A program made the position numbers and the translations under genes. The notes below the pieces were generated by a model. That model saw only the letters and a program-made list of their open reading frames with translations. It did no database searches and was not told the origin of the DNA. Of a stretch of 64,000 nt of DNA, positions 8,356-16,155 are shown in pieces. Positions within the stretch are counted from its first letter, which is position 1, and every line of letters begins with the position of its first letter. Where the stretch lies: NCBI RefSeq assembly GCF_026003995.1, contig NZ_BPIG01000001.1:755444-819443 (forward strand), in the 5' to 3' direction. The DNA is from Tepidiforma sp. (GTDB lineage Bacteria; Chloroflexota; Dehalococcoidia; Tepidiformales; Tepidiformaceae).

Positions 8356-9824
8356 CCGATCGGCCAGTACGCACCCGCTACGCCCCGAGCCCGACGGGAA
8401 ATCCGCACGTAGGCAACATCCGCTCGGCGCTGTTCAGCTGGGCGTTTGCGCGGGCGCGCGGCGGCCAGTTCGTCCTGCGGATCGAAGACACCGACCGGAA
8501 CCGGTACGTCGAAGGCGCAGTCGAGGCGATCATGGAAAGCCTCCGCTGGCTGGGGATCGACTGGGACGAGGGGCCGGACATCGGCGGGCCGCACGGGCCG
8601 TATTTCCAGTCGGAGCGGCTGCCGCGCTACCGGGAGGCGGCGGAACTGCTCATGGAACGGGGACGCGCATACCGGTGCTTCTGCACACCGGAGCGGCTGG
8701 ACGCGCTGCGGGCGTCGCAGGCTGCGGCGAAGCAGCCGCCGGGCTACGACGGGCTCTGCCTGCGGATCGACCCGGCCGAATCGGCCGCACGGGCGAAGGA
8801 CGAGCCGCACGTCATCCGGTTCGCGATGGAGCGGGAGGGCGTGACGGTGCTGCACGACGTGGTCCGCGGCGAAGTGGTCTTCGAGAACGCGCTGCAGGAC
8901 GACTTCGTGATGCTGAAGTCGGACGGCTTCCCGACCTATCACCTCGCGGTGGTGGTGGACGATACGGCGATGGCGATCAGCCACTGCATCCGCGGCGACG
9001 AGTGGATTTCGAGCGCGCCGAAGCACATCCAGCTGTACGAGGCGCTCGGCTGGGAGCAGCCGGCGTGGGCGCACCTGCCGCTCATCCTCGGGCCGGACCA
9101 CAAGAAGCTGAGCAAGCGGTCCGGGGACACGGCACTGCTCGACTACCGGGAGCGCGGCTACCTGCCGGAAGCGATGCTGAACTTCCTCGCCTTCCTCGGG
9201 TGGTCGCTGGACGACCACACGACGATCATCAGCGCGGAGGAGCTGACGCGGCACTTCGACCTTGCGCGGGTGGTGCCGAACCCGGCCGTCTTCGACATCG
9301 AACGGCTGAACTACCTGAACGGGCACTACATCCGGGCGATGGACGAGGAGCGGTGGGTGCGGCTGGTGGCAGAGTGGGCGGACCGTGGGCTGCCGGCGTC
9401 CATCCCGCGGCCGCTGGACGAGGCGGTGGTGCGGGCGGCGGCACCGCTGCTCCGGGAGCGGGTGACGCTGCTCGAAGAGATCCCCGGGCTCATCGCCTTC
9501 CTGTTCACGTACGACGCGCCAGAGTACGAGACGGCGCTGCTGGCGGAGCGGGTCGGCGACGCGGCGACGGCGGTGCGGGTGCTCGACGAGGCGCTGGTGC
9601 GGCTCGATGCCATCGGCGAGAGCGAATGGACGACGGCGGCGGTGGAGGCCGCGCTGCGGGGGCTGGAGGAGCCGCTGGGCATGAAGCTGCGGAAGTTCAT
9701 CCCGGTGCTGTACGTGGCCGTGATGGGGCGGCCGACGGGCATCCCGCTGTTCGATTCGGCGGCGATTCTCGGGCGGGAGCGGACGCTGGCCCGGCTTCGG
9801 GCGGCGCGGGCGCGGCTCGGATAG
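8352..9824 (+). CDS. gltX: Glutamyl-tRNA synthetase
   Basis: A 490-residue class I aminoacyl-tRNA synthetase charging tRNA-Glu (and tRNA-Gln where the transamidation pathway operates). The HIGH-type signature is PSPTGNPHVGNIRSALF, followed by RIEDTDRNRY. The KMSKS-type loop is DHKKLSKRSGD. The C-terminal third is the anticodon-binding helical cage. The GTG start at 8352 overlaps the stop of the pseudouridine synthase. A tRNA-Gln gene lies 48 bases downstream. Whether it also misacylates tRNA-Gln cannot be read from sequence alone. Confidence 0.97.
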   Translation: MTDRPVRTRYAPSPTGNPHVGNIRSALFSWAFARARGGQFVLRIEDTDRNRYVEGAVEAIMESLRWLGIDWDEGPDIGGPHGPYFQSERLPRYREAAELLMERGRAYRCFCTPERLDALRASQAAAKQPPGYDGLCLRIDPAESAARAKDEPHVIRFAMEREGVTVLHDVVRGEVVFENALQDDFVMLKSDGFPTYHLAVVVDDTAMAISHCIRGDEWISSAPKHIQLYEALGWEQPAWAHLPLILGPDHKKLSKRSGDTALLDYRERGYLPEAMLNFLAFLGWSLDDHTTIISAEELTRHFDLARVVPNPAVFDIERLNYLNGHYIRAMDEERWVRLVAEWADRGLPASIPRPLDEAVVRAAAPLLRERVTLLEEIPGLIAFLFTYDAPEYETALLAERVGDAATAVRVLDEALVRLDAIGESEWTTAAVEAALRGLEEPLGMKLRKFIPVLYVAVMGRPTGIPLFDSAAILGRERTLARLRAARARLG

Positions 9825-9831
9825 CGAAAAC

Positions 9832-9861
9832 TTGGCGCAGGCGCGGAAGGATTGGTAATCT
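9832..9861 (+). promoter_or_regulatory. Promoter of tRNA-Gln
   Basis: TTGGCG (9832-9837) and TAATCT (9856-9861) with an 18-base spacer, 11 bases before the tRNA 5' end. Confidence 0.5.
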
Positions 9862-9872
9862 GGAGGCCGCGC

Positions 9873-9946
9873 TGGGGATTCGTCTAAGGGTAGGACAGCA
9901 GACTCTGGATCTGTATGTGGGGGTTCGAATCCTCCATCCCCAGCCA
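9873..9946 (+). tRNA. tRNA-Gln (CTG)
   Basis: Cloverleaf with acceptor TGGGGAT/ATCCCCA, anticodon stem GCAGA/TCTGT enclosing loop CTCTGGA (anticodon CTG), T-loop TTCGAAT, discriminator G and an encoded CCA (9944-9946). The U1 start is typical of bacterial tRNA-Gln. Confidence 0.96.
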
Positions 9947-9962
9947 GCGATGCGATGACGCG

Positions 9963-9990
9963 CGAGGCCCCGGAACGTCCCGGGGCCTCG
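9963..9990. terminator. Terminator after tRNA-Gln
   Basis: An 11-bp perfect GC-rich stem (CGAGGCCCCGG with CCGGGGCCTCG, loop 9974-9979), followed on the plus strand by CTGGTTTT. It lies between convergent tRNA-Gln and enoyl-CoA hydratase and can serve both. Confidence 0.75.
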
Positions 9991-10013
9991 CTGGTTTTCG
10001 GCGGTTGACGGCG

Positions 10014-10823
10014 TCAGGCGTCGCGCCAGGCGGGGTCGCGTTTTTCGAACCAGGCCTGACGGGCTTCGCGAGCGTCCTGCGTCTGGCTGGCGAGGATCTG
10101 GTTGCGGTTTTCGAGCTTGAGCGCGGCCTGGAGCGAGATGCCGTTAACGGTTTCGTTGAGCACCTGCTTCGTGAGGCGGAGGCCGAGCGGGCTCGCCTTT
10201 CGGACGATGCCTTCCGCGATGGCGAGGGCCGCCGGGAGGAGGTCGTCCGGCTCGACGATGCGGGTGAGAAGGCCCATCTCGCGCGCTTCCTGCGCATCGA
10301 CGATGCGGCCGGAGTAGAGCATGTCGGCGGCGTGCGCCATCCCGACGATTTTCGGGAGGAAGTAAGAGGAGCCGACATCGGCGCCGCCGAGGCCGAGGTT
10401 GAGGTAGGAACAGGCGAAGCGGGCGGCCGCGGTGCCGATCCGCATGTCGCAGGCGAGCGCGATGGAGAGGCCGCCGCCGGTGGCCGGCCCGTTGACTGCG
10501 GCGATGAGCGCCTGGGGGCATTCGCGCATCTTCACCATCAGGTCGGCGATGTCTTCCTGGAAGGTGAGGGAATCCTGGACAGGGCCGACGCCGGGCTGCC
10601 AGGGGCCCTGCTCGGGCCCGGCTTTGAGGTCGAGGCCGGCGCAGAACCCGCGGCCGGCGCCGGTGATGACGATGACGCGGGTCGCGAAGTCGCGGTGGCG
10701 CGCATCGAAGAAGGCGCGGAGGGCGCGGAGCATGGCGTGGTCGATGGCGTTGAGGCGCTCGGGCCGGTTGAGGGTGAGAATGCCGACGGGACCGCGAGAT
10801 TCGAAGTGCAGGGGCTGTTCCAT
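10014..10823 (-). CDS. Enoyl-CoA hydratase/isomerase family protein (crotonase)
   Basis: A 269-residue crotonase-fold protein, probably in fatty-acid or related acyl-CoA catabolism. Oxyanion-hole segments are GRGFCAGLDL and NGPATGGGLS. The region NLGLGGADVGSSYFLP, where many hydratases carry catalytic Glu, reads GADVGSS, so the exact reaction is uncertain. The ATG at 10823 shares its bases with the divergent ATG at 10822. A -10-like TAGAAT ends 8 bases before it on the minus strand. An acyl-CoA dehydrogenase for the same pathway type is encoded at 36.4-37.6 kb. Confidence 0.88.
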   Translation of the reverse strand: MEQPLHFESRGPVGILTLNRPERLNAIDHAMLRALRAFFDARHRDFATRVIVITGAGRGFCAGLDLKAGPEQGPWQPGVGPVQDSLTFQEDIADLMVKMRECPQALIAAVNGPATGGGLSIALACDMRIGTAAARFACSYLNLGLGGADVGSSYFLPKIVGMAHAADMLYSGRIVDAQEAREMGLLTRIVEPDDLLPAALAIAEGIVRKASPLGLRLTKQVLNETVNGISLQAALKLENRNQILASQTQDAREARQAWFEKRDPAWRDA

Positions 10824-11241
10824 GGAGGGCGATTCTACGCTGCACGGCCGGGATGAGCCGCCGGACCCGGAGCTCGACCGGCTGTACCGGGAGGCGGTGT
10901 ACGAGGTCGCGCTGCCGGGAGGCCGGGCCGCCTTCCGCATCGGGGAGGGCGTGCCGGGCGCACCGGGCCCGTTCGCGGTGGTCACGGCGTGGAACCCGGG
11001 ACGTGAGCGGCCGGGACGGGAGGAGAACGAGGCGCGAAACCGGGCGCTGCAGGCCGAGATCGAGCGCCGGGGGTGGCGGTGGCTGCCGGCCGAGGGCCGC
11101 TCCCCGGAAGGGGCCCACCGGGAGCCCTCGTTCGCCGTGTTCGGGGCAACGCTGGACGAGGCGCTGGCGCTCGGGCGGCAGTTCGGGCAGGCCGCGATCG
11201 TGTGGTTCGACGGCGAGACGGCGCGGCTGGCGTGGTGCTGA
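10822..11241 (+). CDS. DUF3293 domain protein
   Basis: A 139-residue protein matching the DUF3293 pattern: an opening YREAVYEVALPGG strand, FAVVTAWNPG in the middle and a FAVFGATLDEALALGRQFGQ helix near the end. Function is unknown. The ATG at 10822 overlaps the start codon of the divergent enoyl-CoA hydratase (shared CATG), so one of the two starts may be mis-set. The only later in-frame start is a GTG that would remove about 12 residues. A hairpin at 11251-11278 follows. Confidence 0.7.
   Translation: MEGDSTLHGRDEPPDPELDRLYREAVYEVALPGGRAAFRIGEGVPGAPGPFAVVTAWNPGRERPGREENEARNRALQAEIERRGWRWLPAEGRSPEGAHREPSFAVFGATLDEALALGRQFGQAAIVWFDGETARLAWC
10832..10837 (-). promoter_or_regulatory. Putative -10 of leaderless promoter for the enoyl-CoA hydratase
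   Basis: TAGAAT (10837 to 10832, minus strand), then 8 bases, then ATG 10823. It lies inside the first codons of the divergent DUF3293 gene. Confidence 0.4.
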
Positions 11242-11250
11242 GCGTGGCAC

Positions 11251-11278
11251 CAATTGGGGTCCCGGGCGGCCCCAATTG
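11251..11278 (+). terminator. Hairpin after DUF3293 gene
   Basis: A 9-bp perfect stem, CAATTGGGG with CCCCAATTG, and a 10-base loop. The T-run is short (TT). The right arm overlaps the putative -35 of the MFS promoter, so a regulatory role is also possible. Confidence 0.5.
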
Positions 11279-11304
11279 TTCGGTGAGGGCGAACTATGTA
11301 CGCT
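11276..11304 (+). promoter_or_regulatory. Putative promoter of the MFS exporter gene
   Basis: TTGTTC (11276-11281), 17-base spacer, TACGCT (11299-11304), followed by the palindromic operator at 11315. Confidence 0.45.
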
Positions 11305-11314
11305 CGAACGCATG

Positions 11315-11332
11315 GTTCACGCTCACGTGAAC
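11315..11332. promoter_or_regulatory. Palindromic operator in the 5' leader of the MFS exporter
   Basis: A perfect 7-bp inverted repeat GTTCACG-CTCA-CGTGAAC just downstream of the predicted transcription start and just before the ribosome site AGGAGGGG. Size and position fit a TetR- or MarR-type local repressor site. No regulator gene is adjacent. Confidence 0.6.
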
Positions 11333-11346
11333 GTAGGAGGGGATGG

Positions 11347-13014
11347 ATGACTGCAGCGCCGGCAACGCAGCCGCTCGGCGAGACGCTGACACCGCGCCAG
11401 AAGTGGCTCCTCCTCGGGAGCCTGATGGTATCGCTGTTCATCGGCGCGCTGGACCAGACGGTGGTTTCGACGGCGACGCCGCGGATCCTGGCCGACCTCG
11501 GCGGATTCACGCTGCTCTCGTGGCTGTTCACGAGCTACATGCTGACGTCGACGGTCGTCATCCCGCTGGTGGGGAAGCTCGGGGACATCTACGGACGGAA
11601 GCTGTTCCTCATCGGCGGGGTGTTCCTGTTCATGGTCGCCTCGGCGGCGTGCGGGGCGGCGCCGAACATGCCGGTGCTGATCTGGATGCGGGCGCTGCAG
11701 GGCCTCGGCGGCGGGATGATCTTCGCCTCGGTGTTCGCGACGATGGGCGACCTCTTCGCGCCGGCTGAGCGCGGGAAGTACATCGGGCTGTTCACCGGGG
11801 TGTTCAGCCTCGCGAGCGTGGTCGGGCCGACGTTCGGCGGCTTCCTGACGGACACGCTGAGCTGGCGATGGGTGTTCTACATCAACATCCCGGTGGGGCT
11901 GATCGCGATCCCGGCGATCTGGTTCAACCTGCCGGCGAAGGCGCGGAGCGGGTCGCCGAAGCTGGACTTCCTCGGCGCGGCGCTGCTCTCGGCGGCCTCC
12001 GTGATGGCGCTGCTGGCGCTCGTGTGGGCTGGCGAGAAGTACGCGTGGGATTCGCCGCAGATCGTCGGGCTGCTGGCGGGCTCGGTCGTGCTGGTCGGGC
12101 TGTTCGTGCTGCAGGAGCTGCGGCACCCGGAGCCGACGCTGCCGCTGCACCTGTTCCGGAACCGGGTGTTCCTGCTCTCGAACCTCGTCGTGTTCACGTT
12201 CGGGTTCGGCGTGTTCGGGGCGTTCCAGTTCCTCGGGATTTACGTGCAGACGGCGCTCGGGGCCTCGGCCACCGAGTCGGGCGTCATCACGACGCCGCAG
12301 AGCCTCGGCGTGCTGGTCACGAGCGTGGTCGGCGGGCAGGTGATCGCGCGGACCGGGCGGTACAAATGGCAGACGTTCTTCGGCACGGTGCTCATCGCCT
12401 CGGCGCTGGGGCTGCTGACGCAGGTGAGCCTCGACACGAAGCTGTGGCAGGTGAGCGCGACGATGGTGGTGCTGGGGCTCGGGTTCGGGCTGGTGCTGCC
12501 GACGATGTCGCTCGTGGTGCAGAACGCGGTGGGGTACCAGTACATCGGGGTGGCGAGCTCGGCGAGCCAGTTCTTCCGGCAGATCGGGAGCGTGCTGGGC
12601 ATCGCGGTGTTCGGCGCCATCCTCGCGAACACGTACCACGCGGAGTTCTCGGCCCGGCTGACGGCGGAGGACAAGGCGACGCTCGGGCCGCAGCTGGTGC
12701 AGCAGCTGGACGACCCGACGATCCGGCTGAACGAGGCCGTCTACGCCCGCATCGAGCGATCTATCCTGCAGATGCCGGACGGGGAGAATCTGCTGGCGCG
12801 GACGCACGATGCGCAGGGCGAAGGGGTGGTGATCGCGGTGCGGCACATCTACTGGGGCGCTGTGGCGGCGGCGATCCTGTGCGCGGTGCTGGCGTTCATG
12901 ATGCCGGAGCTGCCGCTGCGGCGGACGGTGGCGGGCGGCCCGCCCGGGGAGCCCGGGCGCGAAGGCCAGGCCGGCGCGCCGCCGCTGCCGGTCGCGGGGG
13001 CGCTCGGCGAGTAG
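11347..13014 (+). CDS. MFS multidrug exporter, DHA2 (EmrB/QacA) type
   Basis: A 555-residue proton-coupled drug exporter with about 14 membrane segments. Visible signatures are motif D1 (GALDQTVVSTATPRI), motif A after TM2 (GKLGDIYGRK), motif B (WMRALQGLGGGMIF) and motif C around TM5 (GVFSLASVVGPTFGG). ATG 11347 follows GGAGG by 6 bases. Two ATGs overlap here, and the second is in frame with the conserved N-terminus. The leader carries a palindrome at 11315-11332 that suggests ligand-induced derepression. The substrate cannot be predicted. Confidence 0.92.
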   Translation: MTAAPATQPLGETLTPRQKWLLLGSLMVSLFIGALDQTVVSTATPRILADLGGFTLLSWLFTSYMLTSTVVIPLVGKLGDIYGRKLFLIGGVFLFMVASAACGAAPNMPVLIWMRALQGLGGGMIFASVFATMGDLFAPAERGKYIGLFTGVFSLASVVGPTFGGFLTDTLSWRWVFYINIPVGLIAIPAIWFNLPAKARSGSPKLDFLGAALLSAASVMALLALVWAGEKYAWDSPQIVGLLAGSVVLVGLFVLQELRHPEPTLPLHLFRNRVFLLSNLVVFTFGFGVFGAFQFLGIYVQTALGASATESGVITTPQSLGVLVTSVVGGQVIARTGRYKWQTFFGTVLIASALGLLTQVSLDTKLWQVSATMVVLGLGFGLVLPTMSLVVQNAVGYQYIGVASSASQFFRQIGSVLGIAVFGAILANTYHAEFSARLTAEDKATLGPQLVQQLDDPTIRLNEAVYARIERSILQMPDGENLLARTHDAQGEGVVIAVRHIYWGAVAAAILCAVLAFMMPELPLRRTVAGGPPGEPGREGQAGAPPLPVAGALGE

Positions 13015-13041
13015 GCTGGCGCGGCCCAACGGCACATGCGA

Positions 13042-13065
13042 AGGCCCCGGGGTTTCCCGGGGCCT
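13042..13065. terminator. Bidirectional terminator between MFS gene and rplS
   Basis: A 10-bp stem AGGCCCCGGG with CCCGGGGCCT and a 4-base loop between convergent genes. The plus strand continues CTTGCTTCT. Confidence 0.7.
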
Positions 13066-13103
13066 CTTGCTTCTCGGGTGCGCTGCGCAGCAGAGCGCGC
13101 GGG

Positions 13104-13451
13104 CTACCGCTTCTCCTTGATGCGGGCGGCTTTGCCGGTGAGGCCGCGGAGGTAGTAGAGGTTCTTCCGGCGGACCTTGCCGCGGCGGACGACTTCGATC
13201 TTGTCGACGCGCGGGCTGTGGAGCGGGAAGGTGCGTTCGACGCCGACCTGGCCGGCGGCGATTTTGCGGACGGTGAAGTTCGAGGAGAGGCCCTTATTCC
13301 GCTTGCGGATGACCACGCCTTCGAAGACCTGGATGCGCTCCCGGTTGCCTTCGACGACCTTGGCGTGGACGCGGACGGTATCGCCGCTGTTGAAGTCAGG
13401 GCGTTCGGCCGGCGCCGCGTTGGGCACGAGCGTATCGAGTTCGTAGGACAT
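13104..13451 (-). CDS. rplS: 50S ribosomal protein L19
   Basis: A 115-residue large-subunit protein at the 30S-50S interface. Family landmarks are [47 protein letters not shown] and the basic tail with [18 protein letters not shown]. The length is standard. The usual partners trmD and rimM are not adjacent here. crcB and dut lie upstream on the same strand after a 65-base gap. Confidence 0.98.
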   Translation of the reverse strand: MSYELDTLVPNAAPAERPDFNSGDTVRVHAKVVEGNRERIQVFEGVVIRKRNKGLSSNFTVRKIAAGQVGVERTFPLHSPRVDKIEVVRRGKVRRKNLYYLRGLTGKAARIKEKR

Positions 13452-13516
13452 GGTGAGAGAACCCCGGATCAGGTAACCAAATCAGGATACCCGGCTGCGG
13501 GCTACGTTCCAGCGTC

Positions 13517-13891
13517 CTACGGGAGGGCGCGGGCGATGACGGCCCCGGCCCAGACGGCGAGGATGCCGACGAACAGGGAAAGGCCGGCGTAGGCAGCAGC
13601 GGTCCACGGCTCGGAGACTTTGACGAGGTCGTAGGTCTCCCAGCCGAAGGCGGAGAAGGTCGTATAGCTGCCGAGGAAGCCGGTCACGATGAAGAGGCGC
13701 GCTTCGCGGGAGAGCGAGCCGCGCTCGGCGGCGTATTCGAGCAACAGGCCGATGATGAAGCAGCCGGTGACGTTGACGACGAAGGTGCCGAGGGGGAAGT
13801 TGCCGATGAGGCCGGGTTTCACGTGGCTCCCGACGAAGTAGCGCAGGGGCGCGCCGATGATGGCCCCGAGCGCTACGTAAAGGTAGCTCAC
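13517..13891 (-). CDS. crcB: Fluoride exporter CrcB/Fluc
   Basis: A 124-residue four-helix membrane protein forming dual-topology dimeric fluoride channels. Conserved GTFVVNVTGCF in TM2 and GFLGSYTTFSAFGWE in TM3 (the Phe box and Na+-site region) are present. Its ATG overlaps the dut stop (ATGA, 13888-13891), so it is translated from the dut transcript. I looked for a fluoride riboswitch upstream and see none. Confidence 0.95.
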   Translation of the reverse strand: MSYLYVALGAIIGAPLRYFVGSHVKPGLIGNFPLGTFVVNVTGCFIIGLLLEYAAERGSLSREARLFIVTGFLGSYTTFSAFGWETYDLVKVSEPWTAAAYAGLSLFVGILAVWAGAVIARALP

Positions 13892-14322
13892 CGCCCGGTG
13901 CTCCCGTGGCCGCCCGCGCCGCGGGCAGTGGGCGCGAGGTCGGCGGCGAGTTCAAAGCGGGCAGGCGCGAGCAGCCCGAACACGATCTGGGCGATCCGGT
14001 CCCCGGGCTCGACGACGTGTTCGATGCCGGGGGCGATGGTGTAGAGCGTGACGAGGAGTTCGCCGCGGTAGTCGGCGTCGATGGTGCCGAAGGTGCAGAG
14101 CACGCCCCTTCGGGCGAGGCCGCTTCGGGGGCGGACCTGGGCATCGATGCCGGGCGGGATTTCGAGGGCGATCCCGGTGGGGACGAGCACGGGGCGGTTG
14201 CCGACCGTCACGGGCGCCTCGATGCAGGCGGAGAGGTCGAAGCCGGAGGCGAGGTCGGTGGCGCGGGTGGGGAGGCGGGCACCATCGCGGAGGAGCTTGA
14301 CGCGCACGGTCGCCGGTTCCAC
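13888..14322 (-). CDS. dut: dUTP diphosphatase
   Basis: Hydrolyses dUTP to dUMP and PPi, keeping uracil out of DNA. All five trimeric dUTPase motifs are visible: ATDLASGFDL, PRSGLARRG, GTIDADYRGE, RIAQIVF and RGAGGHGSTGR. Motif V has His where Phe is usual (GGHGSTG). The GTG at 14322 gives 144 residues, the family norm, and is preceded by an extended -10 (TGCTACGAT) ending 6 bases upstream, which suggests a leaderless message. A longer in-frame start at 14394 would add an unconserved, Arg/Pro-rich stretch. Confidence 0.93.
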   Translation of the reverse strand: MEPATVRVKLLRDGARLPTRATDLASGFDLSACIEAPVTVGNRPVLVPTGIALEIPPGIDAQVRPRSGLARRGVLCTFGTIDADYRGELLVTLYTIAPGIEHVVEPGDRIAQIVFGLLAPARFELAADLAPTARGAGGHGSTGR

Positions 14323-14328
14323 GGGGGC

Positions 14329-14337
14329 ATCGTAGCA
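14329..14337 (-). promoter_or_regulatory. Extended -10, leaderless promoter of dut
   Basis: Minus strand TGC-TACGAT (14337 to 14329), then 6 bases, then GTG 14322. Confidence 0.5.
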
Positions 14338-14417
14338 GCGGCCGGGCCCGGCGTCAGGCAGGCGCGGCTTGACGGTTCGGCGCGGCGTAGCCACGATGTG
14401 GCCACGGGGACACTGCG

Positions 14418-14684
14418 GTGATTCGGCAAATCGGCGTCCGGCAGCTGAAGAACGAAGCGACGCAAGTGGTGCGCGCCGTGCGCGAAGAGCGCGCGGTGTA
14501 CGTCATCACGGTGAACGGCGAGCCGGTGGCGACGCTGCGGCCGTTTTCGGAACGGGATATCGCCGGGGTAGAGCGGGGGCAGGCGCAGGCAGAGATTGCG
14601 GCGATCGAGCGGCTGGCGGAGGCGATCGGGGCCGCATGGCTGACGCTGCCCTCGCTTGCAGACGCGGCGGGCGGGGAGCGCTGA
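14418..14684 (+). CDS. Type II antitoxin, Phd/YefM family
   Basis: An 88-residue antitoxin: IGVRQLKNEATQVVRAVREE is the Phd/YefM DNA-binding and dimerisation core, followed by VYVITVNGEPVATLRPF. The C-terminal half (residues 50-88) would wrap around the toxin. The start is GTG 14418. It overlaps the PIN toxin gene by TGATG at 14682-14686. Such pairs usually autoregulate through an operator over the promoter, but no clear palindrome is visible here. Confidence 0.88.
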   Translation: MIRQIGVRQLKNEATQVVRAVREERAVYVITVNGEPVATLRPFSERDIAGVERGQAQAEIAAIERLAEAIGAAWLTLPSLADAAGGER

Positions 14685-15112
14685 TGGCGACGGTGGATGC
14701 GAGCGTCTTCGTTTCGCTGTTCAACGCGAAGGACCGGCAGCACGAGGCAACGGTCGCGTGGCTGCGGGAGGCGATCGCCGACGGCGAGCCGCTGCGGTCG
14801 CCGGTCATCGCGCTGGCGGAGGTCTCGGCGGCGATCGCGGCGGGCACCGGGGACGGGCAGCTGGCGCGGCAGGTCGAGCAGCACCTGCGGGTCTCGCCGC
14901 TGTTCGAGTTCCTGCCGGTCGCGCTGCCGCTGGCGGAGCGGGCGGCGGCGCTGGCGGCGGAGCACCAGCTGCGCGGGAGCGACGCGCTCTACTTCGCGGT
15001 GGCGGAGACGCTGGGCGACCGGCTGGTGACGCTGAACCCGCGGCAGCTGCAACGGGCGGGGCGGCTGCTGGAGGCGGTGCGGCCGCGGCCATCCGGGCTT
15101 TCCGGTTCCTGA
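14684..15112 (+). CDS. vapC: PIN-domain toxin (VapC-like ribonuclease)
   Basis: A 142-residue PIN domain, expected to cleave RNA until bound by the upstream antitoxin. Acidic active-site residues are Asp in MATVDASVFVSLF, Glu in ALAEVSAAIA and Asp in RGSDALYFAVAE. The fourth position, often Asp in LVTxD, is Asn here (RLVTLNPRQL), as in some family members. GGGGAG precedes ATG 14684. The C-terminus runs on as an Arg/Pro/Ser-rich tail. Confidence 0.88.
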   Translation: MATVDASVFVSLFNAKDRQHEATVAWLREAIADGEPLRSPVIALAEVSAAIAAGTGDGQLARQVEQHLRVSPLFEFLPVALPLAERAAALAAEHQLRGSDALYFAVAETLGDRLVTLNPRQLQRAGRLLEAVRPRPSGLSGS

Positions 15113-15197
15113 ATCTCTTTACCTTGCCTGCGGGGGCAGCATGGCGGAATTGGCAGCAGCCCCGCCGGAGTTGCCCGGCGGCTCGAAGGAGTTTCCC

Positions 15198-16146
15198 ATG
15201 CGACGACCGGTGCCCCGTATCCCCGAACACCGCCACGACGGCGACGACGACATCACCGACCGCGGCCTGCAATTCGACCTCGAGACGCTGCGGGCGCAGC
15301 TCAACCGGCGGAACGCGCTGCGGCTGTTCGGCGGGGGTGGCGGCGATTGCGCTGGTTGGCTGCAGCGACAGCGGCAGTTCGAGCGGAGGCAGCGGCAGCG
15401 GGACCGCCTCGCCGGCGGCAGGGAACGGGTCCGGCGCGACCCCGTCCCCGACGGCCGCGGCGGCGGGGGGCAGCGCGGGGGCGAACGTCTCGCCGATCCC
15501 CACGCAGGCGACGCCGGCCTCGGCCTGCACTGGCGTCATCCCGACCGAGACGGCCGGGCCGTTCCCGGGCGACGGTTCGAACGGGCCGAACGCGCTCGTG
15601 CAGAGCGGCATCGTCCGGCGGGACATCCGCTCGAGCCTCGGGATTTCGGCGACGCAGGCGCAGGGGGTGCCGCTGACCGTGCGGCTGACCCTGCTCGACA
15701 CGAAGAACGGCTGCCGGCCGATCGAGGGCGCGGCGGTGTACCTCTGGCACTGCGACCGGGAGGGGCAGTACTCGATGTACAACCTGCCGAACGAAAACTA
15801 CCTCCGGGGCGTGCAGGCTTCGGACGCGAACGGGGTGGTGACGTTCGAGAGCATCTTTCCCGGGTGCTATGCCGGGCGGTGGCCGCACATCCACTTCGAG
15901 GTGTACCCGAGCCTCGAGAAGGCGACCTCTTCGGCGAACAAGGTCGCAACGTCGCAGCTGGCGTTCCCGCAGGATGTCTGCGAAGCCGTCTACGCGACGG
16001 CGGGCTATGAACAGAGCGCGCGGAACCTCACGCGGGTGAGCCTGCAGACGGATGGCATCTTCCGGGACGGCTGGCAGCTGCAGCTGGCGGAGATGTCGGG
16101 CAGCCCGTCGCAGGGGTATACGGCGAACCTGCCGGTGGGGCTGTAG
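15198..16146 (+). pseudogene. Secreted intradiol ring-cleavage dioxygenase-like protein (single frameshift)
   Basis: Intradiol dioxygenases open catechol-type rings using Fe(III). ATG 15198 follows GAAGGAG and encodes a hydrophilic leader with a twin-arginine-like NRRNALRLFGG. The frame breaks in a run of five G at 15333-15337. Removing one G gives a continuous signal ending in the lipobox-like ALVGCSD, then a Ser/Gly/Thr-rich linker. The catalytic domain (from TETAGPFPGDG) has the Tyr and two His ligands in CYAGRWPHIHFEVYP, and GAAVYLWHCDREGQYS. The break is most likely a homopolymer sequencing error, and the product an exported lipoprotein. Substrate unknown. Confidence 0.8.
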
Positions 16147-16155
16147 CCGCGGGGC

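Noticed and set aside
13892-14322. Fluoride riboswitch upstream of crcB
   Set aside because: crcB starts inside the dut stop, leaving no leader, and no such element is visible before dut.
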